Of a stretch of 64,000 bases of DNA, positions 49,508 to 61,500 are shown in pieces. The notes below the pieces were generated by a model that saw nothing but the letters and a program-made list of their open reading frames with translations, was not told the origin of the DNA and ran no database searches. This stretch comes from Carposina sasakii. Its lineage: Eukaryota > Arthropoda > Insecta > Lepidoptera > Carposinidae. The translations under genes were made by a program, and so were the position numbers. The stretch's first letter is position 1. The number at the start of each line of letters is the position of its first letter. The stretch is from assembly GCA_014607495.2 (NCBI GenBank), contig CP053155.1, positions 6,014,001-6,078,000 of the forward strand. The letters run 5' to 3'.

Positions 49508-52500
49508 CTGCAAATAAATTGAGTTTATTATGTTATATAATCTAAAATAAGATTATTTTTAATCTAACGATAAAGCAATTTATAACAAATACAAGACAAT
49601 AATATTCAGTTTAAGCTAAATAAATGTAAAATGTTGCGTTAATAAATATGGTCACATAATAAAAGTTGTTTTAAACGGTGTAGACGATTGATTACCTTTT
49701 CAACACTTTAAAAATGGACTTACCCTTATAGTTGGGTAGCTGTAAGAGCTTAATCTCATTTGGCTACTATTTTTAATTATATTAAATTTAATTAAACTAT
49801 TAAACTACTTTAAATTTTGATTTAGAATTTAATTGATGACTAGTGGAAGCCCGCGACTCCGTCCGCGTGGACTACAGAAAAAACAAAATGTCGAAATTAT
49901 CCGGAATAAAAACATTTTCCCGGCATAAAAAGTAGCCTTTATGTTAAGTGGGACCTGTCACAATATGTTCCTAAAAACTGCATCCAAATCCGTTCAGCCG
50001 TTTCTGAGATTAGCGTGCACAAAAGCACAGACAAACCAACAAAAATTCAAAAAATCATTCTTTTGGGTACTATTGCGTTGATAAAGGTCTCCTATAATAT
50101 TTATTTTCACATATCTTCCATGTACAGACAGCGATCCGTTACATTTTTATTATATGTATAGATGGATAGAAAGATTTAGGGTTTTGATTTTGAAATAGTT
50201 ATGATTTAAATAATTATTTCTCGAAAGCATTAAATAACATGTCAAATAGCGTATTGGGCCATAAAGCAGTCTATATAAAGCTCACCCCAGTAGAGTTTGG
50301 TGGCGCCGCTGAAGAACCTCGGCACGTATCTCTCGAAGGCGTTCAGCGTGGCGTTCATGTCCTCCAGCACACCCACCACCGCGTACTGCTGCTCCACCAC
50401 GCGCTTGGCACGCTGCAACGCCTCCACTGTATTGAACGGTCTGGAACCAACACAAGTGGTACGTGTAGAATACTAGTGGACGCCCGCGACTTAATACGCG
50501 TGGGTTGCAGAAAAAATAAAATGCCGAAATTATCTGGGATAAAAATGAAGTAGTATATTATGTCCTTTCTCAAGCTAGGCTACCTGTGTACCAAATTTAA
50601 TTTCAATAGGTTCAGTAGTTTTAGTGTGAAAGATAGTAACTATAGTACAGGCTACTCACGTGCACTGAGCATCGTGGCCACAGAAAAACAGTGATTGCCG
50701 CCGATGGTCTCCGATGCCCTCGTTGGACTCTCCCTCGACGTAGCGGCACTCCCGGTCGCCGCTCAGCACACATGTCTCGAAGTCCTGGAAAAAGATAAAA
50801 GGTGTAAAATTTGTGTGTCTGACCATTGAAGTCGATGATCCCATTTATCAAAATGGGAGGTGTACGCAGTACCTAGGTAGTATTATTTTTATTTAATTGG
50901 GTTTCATTCAATTCTATGGGCTTATGGGGAGGGATTTTACCAAAGAGAATGGGCAGAAGTAAAAAAAAATAAGCTAGCAATTTGTCTGATAGGCTATGGC
51001 TACTCTATCTCTGGAACACAGACTTTTGCATATATATGTACTTATAATAATCCGGTAACTACACACTCCGCCCCTTTATTACCTAACTAGCGGTGATAGC
51101 CCAGTGTTTAAGACGTGCATCTTCCAAGCGGGAGGCGTAAGTTCGATCCCAGTCACGGGCCTGTAGCAATTAATTTATTTCATGTACAGATTTTAATGTT
51201 GTAAAATTGTCACTTAGCTCGTGCCTCGGAAAGCACGTAAAACCGTTGGTCCTGCGCTTGATCTCTCTCCGGTCGTGTCGGCTTTTCGTCCCATCGGACT
51301 ATGAGAGTGAGGGAATAGAGAGTGCATCTGTGTTTGCGCACACACTTGTGCACTATAATATCTCCTGTGTACCTGGCCAATCTCTGTAGAAATACGGTCG
51401 GAGATCATCATCATCACCTAACTAGCAAAAGCAAAGCGATAGCGAAAATTGTACAAAATCGCTGATTGCTTGTCAAATTCGTATTACGTAAAATGAATTT
51501 CAAAGGAACTTTGACATTTCAAGGCGAATATTGTACAATTTTCGCTATCGCTTTGCTTCGGCTTTGCTATTGCTTTTACGTAATCAGGGGGCTCGCTATC
51601 AGGCATGTATTCCACCGTTAACGAATCCAATGGGTAATTATTTTTTCAGTCATTCTAAATAGGCTGTAAACTGTTTGCACCAGAGCCTTATCCGTTATAC
51701 TTAGTACGTTACACTACGTAGAGTAGGTAGTTGAGGTTGAGTTTGGATCCAGAAATAACTCATCATCATCAGCCTATTGCAGTCCACTGCTGGACGTAGG
51801 CCTCCCCCAGGGCAGGCCACAAGACTGCCATGGGGGGTATTTACCCATAGTAACCACGCTGGGCAGGCGGGTTGGTGACCGCAGTTTGTATTTTGGACTA
51901 TGTTGTCAACACGGGAGGCACTGCTGCACACCTACCGGAAACACTTAATCGTCTCGTACGATACCACACCCAAAAATAACTAACCCCCACCTTCTACTAT
52001 AAAAGTACAAGTAAACAAATAATAAATAAATATCTTATGGCCGCGAGTCATACCTACACACCAGTTATACGAATTTGTAAAGCGATACAATGAGATCTTC
52101 CTTTAAAAAAAAAACTTATATTTAAATACCTACTCACTAAACAATAGTTATAAACTTATAAACGTTCTTCTTACTTTCGTTAATCTACGTTACAGATTTT
52201 CCTTATTAACAAGCGTCAGAGCTCGACTATAATTAAAAAATTGCGAACAATAGATATCTCATTACTCATGGCACGTGTTGTGAAGTAATCAGACCACCAG
52301 TCTGTTATTTTAATTTAAATGTAACATCTTTTTGTAACGTTGCGATAATAAACAAAAAGTGATGACTTTATTTATTTTATATGCCCAAGTTATAAAATTA
52401 ATAAAGTACCTAGGCCAAAATAAACTTTAATTGTCGTAGTTTTTTCAGTGGTCCTCTAGTTAAATACCTAGGATTTAGCAATGTGATAACAATTTTAAAT

Positions 52501-55500
52501 ATAAACGAAGGATTAATAAAAAGAATACCTAAGAGACAAGATATAAAATATAACTAGGTAGGGAATTAGGGATAGCCATTAAGTTTACTGTTGGATATGA
52601 TGTTAAAAAAGCAAGCTCTTAAACTTTTTACATGAACAGTGCGAAATAGAGGTAATCTGCTTATTACAGAAACCATTAATTAAGCTGACAAAATTTATTG
52701 GAAGCCGTCAGGACATTGCTGCGGGCGCTTCGGTCAGGCCCACCTCGGAAATTCCGACCATGGAGCTAGTGGTATGTGGAAGTCCAAACTTTTAATAACT
52801 AGACACACTAGATAGATAATAAAAACAAATATAGCCATTAACTTTAATTCCTTGGATGTATTAACTATAACAACTAGCGTATATTTTCAGGATAAAAGAC
52901 TAAAATAGTATTTAACTGAGTCAAATTGACCGTCTTTGTTTCACTAAGCGTTAGGCCTGGTATTGGCTTCAAATATGTATTAAGAGAGCTGACTCCATAC
53001 CACCTTTATCTTCATGGTCGAGCACTTGTAATTTCGAGCGGATACAATAATAACACTCTTGTATTTATTACTCACCTCATCACCTGTCTTGTACCGTTTT
53101 GCTTTAAGGATAAAATTGCTTCTTTTACTTAACTGCTTTAATATCATAACAGCCATAATTTGTTAATGAGTGGCAATGATGCTTTACAACGTCTTCTACT
53201 TAGTTTATGTAGGGTTGTTACAGAGACAAAGTTATGGAACTATGTATAAGCGTCGATGTTTTTTCGTAATAGTCAATTATTGTGTTTATTACCTACAATC
53301 CGATATTTTCTAGTAAAAAATTGCGTATAATGCGGATAGTGGTTTAATTTTATGACTTAATCGAGTGATATGGTTATTATATTATTCAATTCATTCGAAT
53401 CTAATAAACGCCTTTTTACAGATTGCCTGCATATGAATCCTTAATATTAAACTAATTTGAATCTTATAGCTTTGTGTTGGCCGAATATAACGCATTAAGA
53501 GAGTATAAATGCAAACTGCAGAAATTTATCAAATAAAATGGTGCACTTTATTACTGTAGCCCGTTTAACGGTTAAAGTGGCTTAAACATTTCACTGAGCT
53601 TTCTGGTTGTAGGTACCTATACGTAATGTAGTAAATAAAAAAAAATCTATTCTTTATAGGACAAAATATATTTAATATTGACAACTATATCAGAATATCC
53701 CATATATTTCACTGAGCCTAACCTGTCTCCAGTCAAAATTACACCTAGTTGTACTGCAAAAATCTCGAAATATACGTTCATAATATGAGACATAAATAAA
53801 TACTTAAAGTAGGAGTGCAAGTGTGACTTGTGTGATCGACGTCATAGATGGGTTATTGTTGTAAAATTGGTTTCTAAGATCTATATTGTTCCGATCCCAG
53901 CAAGTGATCCCGCAAAGGATCCGTTTTATTTAATTTTACAGTTTTATTCCTATCCGATCTCGTCGCGGGATCAGATGAATATTTCATTTATTTTGTATTC
54001 CGTTCTGATCCCGTGTGTCTTCTCAATGAGTTTAGTACTGTTAGCAAGTAAAACAGTAGACAGATACAATATTGTTTTTCGAATGATTGTTGATTTTTAC
54101 TAAGAGAGAGACTATTTTATTTTTATTAATTATTATTTTATTTTTCTTAACTTTGTCGTTTTTCAATAAAACAACTTGTAGAATTTTCATTCTTTTATTT
54201 CCTATTATATTTTCTGACATTAAAAAAGAACTCCACGGGATCAGACCGGAATCTAAAATTTGTTTTGGTATCAGACCGGAATGTGTTGTGGATTTAAAGT
54301 AAAAAGTTATATTCCATGGTATCCGGCATCGGTGCGTGAGAAACCATCTCGTGCTAACTGGACAGTTCAAAACTTAACTCTGCTCCAGTTTAGAGGTTAA
54401 ATCGCAGGCAAATCGATCAGATCGATATCGTGATTATTGTTTTTTTCTAAGAACGTCCAAAACGCTTCACAATTACAGGTCGTGACCGAGTGATCTGTAC
54501 TACAAGAGGTATATAACGGCACATGATAAAGTTCTTTTGTAGAAATCATGGGTTATTGATTGATTTGTATTGTAGATAGTAAAATTGTGGCTACCATTCA
54601 GTAGAGTGGACGCTGATGAATTATGTCGATTGTTGCTTTATTGAAGTAATAGAGAGTTATCTTTCTGTTTTATACTATCTGTTTATTGCTATAATATACT
54701 TATTTATTAGATAACTATAAATGAAATTGTATTAGGCGTTACAATTCGGAAGTTCAAACATTCACTATGGGTGCGCCCACCACCGGGCCCTACACCCTCC
54801 ACTGACCCTCCTGAGAATTAACTAATAATTCTGTGTAAGTAATGTGTTGGGTTTTAGAGGTTCATAATAATTAGTGGTTTACTAATTTACTAATTTCTAT
54901 AATCCTGAGGATGCCACGGTTGTTGGCGAAACATATGTAGATTATTTATCTAGTTTTTGATTTCGGAATAGTGCAATGTATCGTCTTGCATGCTAGGTGC
55001 TCGGGTCTGGTTTCTCATGGCGATTGTAGTTAGTGCAAGTGCCTGTTGTCGCAATTATGAGTTATCAGATCCGAGGATCAGTGGAGGGTGTAGGGCCCGG
55101 TGGTGGGCGCACCCATAGTGAATATTAGATAACTACTAGGATTACCTACTTATATTATTCTTTCATACCTATTATATGAATTCTGCGCGTAGTCTAACAT
55201 AATATAGTAAATTCAGTCAAGATAACATAACTCTACTATGTTAACAGGTAGTAAAACGAAATGAATAATAACCAACCACATATCGATTATCTATTTTGTT
55301 CGGTTTTACAATGTTAATGTTAAAAATAAACAGGTAAGTACTTAGATATTAAGCCAGCTGCATAAATATTATTTGGAATGCTCGGAAATGCTACCTGTAT
55401 GATTCGTGTGAATAATAAAAAAGACAAAAACATGTAGGTACTAGGTACATGTTGAAGAGAGTCAAAACTGTCCCTATTCATCTTTTTGCGGTTGAATTTA

Positions 55501-58500
55501 CCTCGGACGAATAGAAATGTTTAGGTCAAAGAACCAATATAGACTTCAAAGAATTTTCGTTTACAATTTTATTTATTACATTAGGTAATGAGAACAATAA
55601 AACAGGAGTTAGATGAAAGCAAAAGGAAAAACAATGAATCCACTAGGAAAACTGAAAACCAGTTTTTAAAATATTCAATTTCATGATAATGCAGTAATTG
55701 TCTTGTTGACATTTACATCATCGGGCGACTCGGACCACAGCAAACTCGGACCGCGGTCCGAGTCGCCCGAATACATTTTTCGTTCGGTCGACTCAGACCA
55801 CATACCTAATTAACTTCAAGTACAGTTAACAGAAAAATCTGTCTAGATTTTTATGTTGTAGGTACTAGTAGCCGCTCATGATTTTATCTTCGTAATGTGG
55901 GATTACGTATCAGCATTACACCCGTGCAAAGCCGGAGCGGATCGCTATTTATACATTTAAACCTTCTTCTCACGATATCTATAAAATATACCACACCATA
56001 ATGTGTTGGATATATGGTTTCGAAACCGACATCAAGATTGATATTATTTTATATGTATAATTTTTATTGAATAATAAAAAAACATTTCATAGCTAAGTAA
56101 ACATTGAGTGAACGATTTAAAAAAACACAATTTAAGACTTTTACACCTACCAAGATACCTCAATAATAACATTATTGAATAGATTTCTTTTATTTCTAAC
56201 ACTTTTTATGTTAACTGTACTAAAAGTGGTACATAAACAATGGATTTTTGGTTAAAAATACGAGTGGTCCGAGTTGCCTGACAAAATAAATAAATAAATA
56301 AAAGCTAATCAGTCAATTCGGACCGCGGTCCTACATTAACATTAAATTAATAAGCATAATGACGTGTTCGCTCGTTCGTTGATATCGACTTTGTTCTTTA
56401 AAGGTTTATCCTAAAGTGATACCGTTGATAGATATGCAACTATGACGTGGAATAGGAAATAAAAATGATAGAACTATTTTTACACGCCTACTTGAATCGA
56501 TTTTTAACGAAAATTCATTCCAAAATTAAATGGAAAGAAAAAACTATCGCCAAAAGTTTGAGAAGTCGTGTGTTACGGTGCCACTAATCGAGTTGCCTGG
56601 ACTAATCGAATTCGCACGCGTCTCGCCTGAGGAGATTCGCAATTTGCTCTCGTATTGTTTGACAACTTCGCTCGCAGACTTCGTGATTCATCTTCGTTCG
56701 GCTTCGCTAAACAACTGTATTATAAAAACAGCAGGTTCATTGATTTTTACATCACAACATGCATGCTTATCAATTTTACTTTATTATCGTATAAGTAAAA
56801 CCTACTGAACGAATATCTCCGGTCGGCAAAATTTCTTAAAAGTTTTATAGTCCTAGATCCTAGCTATATCATTCAATGCGGCGTTTATGCACTGAGTCGG
56901 TTTTTTAGTGCAAATGCAAGGAAGAAGAACTTAAGTGAGGAAGTTTAAGGGCCAATTGCCAGTTATAATTTCATCTTAGGTAATTACGCAATATTAAAGT
57001 AGGTAATATGTTGAATAGTTATGTTAATAGATAATAAAAGATAGAGCTTACTTTTTTCAGCCACTGCACGCTGGGTAGCGGTAGGTCAGGAAAAATCTTC
57101 TTCCTTTCGACATAGTACCACGGCGCGCGGACATAGTAGTACCACGAGATCACTCGCTCCACGGGATCCCGCACCAGGTTCACATAGATAGGAGACGGGT
57201 ATCCAAACCTGAAACGTGCCATACTACGTTTATAGCTTCATTTATAATGTACAAAACCTGTAAATCCATAACTTATAAGTAGGTATTGTACTGAGTACCA
57301 AAATCAAAATTAATTTGTTTATAAAGTGGTCTATAAGCACAACGTCGTAAATTCTATATAGTACGTTTACATAAACTTTAAACAGATTTAATTGAACTTG
57401 GTATAGCTGCAGTATATTTAGCACTCATAAATAAGGGACAATTATCATTTGTGGCTCAAATAAAACTGTCCAACGAACCTAGGCATTATCGGACCGCCAA
57501 AGAAAGTCCTGAGAACCAGATCACAGATGTCACTTCTCGGCTTCTAGGTGAATGTCTCATTACTAAGTTATTGAACAATCGTTACAGACCCTTTGGAAAC
57601 GCTTGACAAATGAGAGACGTAGCCGAGATATTTATTAAAATTTCTCAGACTTTTGCCTGAATATCACGAAGTTACATAACGGTGTTTGGCTATTATGCAG
57701 AAACACCTATATAATTATGTCTCCTGCCTATAGAACCGAAGTGTTCTCTGGGAAAACGTAAGATTTAATTTGTAAGAGATTGTGTAAGAAATAAGATTTT
57801 ATTTAATACATTACTGGCACGGAATGCAGAGGTCGTGGGTTCGATTCCCACCCGGGTGAGGAATTTTTTCCATTTCTTTATTAATAATTTTATAATACAT
57901 TATAGGTAAAAACTCCAGACTCTAAGTAACACAGAATTCGGTTGAAAATGAAAATTTTCGGAGTGCGTTTTCTTGGTGCTCGCATACGCTCCCCAAGGAA
58001 CATATACATATATGCCTTATATGGTCAAGCTTTCCTACATCCAATAGATTCAGCTGTGCGTTGTTTATCAGTCACTCCGGAAGAGTTTTATACAGGGTGT
58101 AACAGAAAGGGTATGTTAAGCGAAAAGCTATGTAAACAGCCCACTATAGAGAACCTATTTCCAAAATTTGAGACTCGAAATCACATTTTTATTTTTCAAG
58201 ATTGTATGAAATTTCCTGAGATATTTAAAAATTCTATCGGGAAAAATAAACATGTAATTTCGGGTCTCAAATTTTGTGAATAGGTTCTCTACAGTGGGCT
58301 ATTTACATAGCTTTTTGCTTAACATACCCTTTTTGTTACATCCTGTATAAGTACATAGAGATACGGCTCAGTAGCTGCGATTTTACTTATAAAAGACGTA
58401 CTTTACGAAGACGGTTGTAAATACGCAATATTTTATTTTTATTTATTTATCATTTAAAGAACAATGGGATATAATTAGTGTAATTACACTCGTGGCGCAG

Positions 58501-61500
58501 TCTCTGTTTAACACAGTCAGTAAAGAGATAGGCTACATAGTCAGATGGTGTACCTGCGCACGCGCATGCTGCACAATTACAGCTAACAAGAGAGTTGTCG
58601 ATCGGTTAGCGTCCAGTAATTATGTCTATTTGATGCATTAATCACGTCAAACACCCGGCAATACATTGAAATATACCTTTAGATATCATTTTATAGGTAT
58701 GAGGTACCTACAGTAGAGGTAGTCATATTTAGCTTCCTCGAAGCCATGGTAGAGTTTACAACATTGGACTTTCAGATGGTATGATTGATGACCATGGCCG
58801 GCCTACTTCATTCTACTATTCCTAATACGATATTTGAGCATTATTGCAACTATATATAGGTAGATACATTAAAATTTGTTTAAGTAAGTATCTTTTATTT
58901 TTGTCATCCGCAATAGGGAATATGCGTCTGATACGAAAACAGATTTTTTATGTTTTATTCGAAAGATATTACAAATACAAACTGAATAGTGCAAAAATAA
59001 CATTAATCGGTTTAAATATGTACCAAAGTTAAGGGTGTTTAAAAAACATTTAAAGAAAAAAAATTACGACATAAAAGGAGTAAAGACATACAATTTTACG
59101 CATATTTTGAATTATCTCATTGATTTAATAAATACTTTATTAATTTGTACCTAATTATAAACAATTTTTATTGACAACTATACATAAAAATATTATATTA
59201 CGTTTTAAAATAAGATTGCAATTTTTCCCATACTAATTTGAGACCTTTGTGTACTATTCTGTGGTACTATGACGTCAAAGTCTATGCTATTTTAGTATGG
59301 AGCAAACAGAGCGTTTCAAAAACATTTTGCCGGGTCGTATTTTTGAATCGCTGCATGTAAATCCAAAACGGTTAAACTTAGATATGCCATTCCAAAGGCA
59401 ATCTTTATTAATTTTTTATTCATTCCATTTATTTCACTCATTTCTTATTTTCCTGACTATAGATTGAGTTGAAATATCATGATGTTAGAATAGATGATGA
59501 GCTTTGTTTTAGATGCCGACAGTAAAGAAGATTGCTAAGTTTAAGTTATAATAAGTATTTCGAAGAAGTGTATACCACTATATTTCGAATTTTATATCAG
59601 GCCCGTAAAATAATTATCGTATTACCTATGCCGATGAAAAGATGTGTTTATCTTTCTTATCCAAGTATGTAGGTAGATGGATTGGATTTTGAACTTGCAT
59701 ATTGCGTCAGACTTTTGGATTACCAATAATGTTCTATACATGCGGCTTCCGTGTTTATATACGGGCATGTCTGTAAGGGCATTTTTCCTGCCATGCATTT
59801 TATTGCCCGTGTACGTGTTGTATAATACACGCATGACGTGAAAGAAATGTATGGTTATATGATTCATAGGGTGCGGGTAGCACGCTTTCAGTGTTAAAAT
59901 GCACGAGGAACAAGAATTTACTTCAGTATTTATCAGTTTTCTAGAAAGGAAAAGTAGTCTTGATATATTTCACTATACTTGTAAGTAGGTAAATAGATAT
60001 GTCGAAGTGTGGAATTAGGCGGCTTTATAGGATTTTTCCCATGGTACTGGGTAAATCTTATTACTTTGACCGTAATAAAACAAATATTAGGTACGGGTTA
60101 AGTTGAAGTTCTCCCTCGTGTAGTTAGACCGTACTTAAGTGTGGAAGTCCACATTTCTATAGGGAATTGAACTAACAGTAGAGTAAATATTTTGGTACTC
60201 GTAGATTTTCAATTACGTTTTTAATGAAGTTTATATAAGTTGGAATACCTTTTGCAAGTAATTATATTACCAATGAAAATTAAAGAATTTTGAAAGAATC
60301 TTTTTAGTGTTTTATTATTCAGACATTAGTAGGTGCTCAAACTAAAGACGTATTCAGAATATTCAAAATACCTCTAAAAATCGAAAATAGCAAAAACGTG
60401 AGCATAAAAATGCGGGCTTCTCGCTTATTTTCCAGGAAAATCGTTCGATTTCCGAGAATTCTACTTCTAATTTTTTCCTGCTGATGGACACAAATGTGGA
60501 ATATGGCCCATTAAGAATACGTAGGGTACGGGTGACGTACCTGGTGAAGTTGGTGAAGCAAACATGCTTGATGTAAGAGCCAGGTGTGTGATGCGCCGAG
60601 ATGTCCTTGACCAGCGCCTCCTGGTGTGCCGGGGAGAGCCGTATGGTCTCCACGCGCTGCACCGTGTCTCGGTTGAAATCTATGAAAATTTGTTTGTGTT
60701 TGATTAATTTAATATGTACACTAAATAAACGATATTTGCTTATTTAGAGTTTTTTATTTCTTTTTGATGTAACGAAACCGTCCCTTGGATTTTTAGTGCG
60801 TAGGCTGGGTAAATAGGTAAATTGAAAGGTGCGAGAAACACTTGAAATATAGGACCTATACTGATAATAGCTTTTCTCTGAAACCCGAAAATAACTAGGC
60901 TGTTTTTTTTTTTGTTTTCGGTTAATAAGCATAGCTTTGTTTCAGCAGAACATTCTAGACAACAAGAAAGTAAACCAGTACGTGTTTTCGAGGTATCTAC
61001 TATAATTGTGGGCTCTTTTACTAAAATTTTACAGTAAGTCTTACCTAGCGTGCTGTATAGTGTAGTGTTCGTTAATATTACAAGTGAGTGAGTAATTATT
61101 ATAAAAATATTCCAAATCTTACCTACAATTAAAGCATTACGAAAAATTGACAATAGTATAACCGATATCGAAATATCAGTGAGTACCAAAGTACCAGTGT
61201 ACCAAAAAATTTGCAAACTAGTTGTGAGCTAACTGATGATTATCGAGGTGACTGACCAAATAATATTAGGTTTAAGTTGGTTATTTCGCATAACACAATG
61301 GTGTAGATATATTTATTGTAAGACAAATACTTAACATATTTTGTAGAAGCTCTTTGTAATATTCTCCAGATTCAGAAAAAGGCAGCGTAATTTGAATAAT
61401 CATATGAGCAACAACTTGTTCATTTACATGTGTCTTCGATATGCTAAACGTAGCTGTGGGATCTAGTTTATGATCCTATTTATTTATTATCCATTTAGGG

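Larger units (their letters stand above)
50785..57051 (-). other. pip: 6.3-kb pip intron
   Basis: Carries repeat B, the SINE, MITE H, an RTE tail, the hammerhead-bearing fold-back element and GC palindromes. The stretches 51976-53880, 54301-54704, 55136-55720 and 56336-57051 show nothing I can name. No second sulfotransferase cassette is visible. Confidence 0.6.

Noticed and set aside
57818..57860. Possible tRNA gene (GGTTCGATTCCCACC box)
   Set aside because: No acceptor-stem partner, D-arm or anticodon arm upstream; better explained as a SINE head fragment.
57942..58283. 113-codon ORF in a pip intron
   Set aside because: Its second half is the family G hairpin MITE and the first half has no support.
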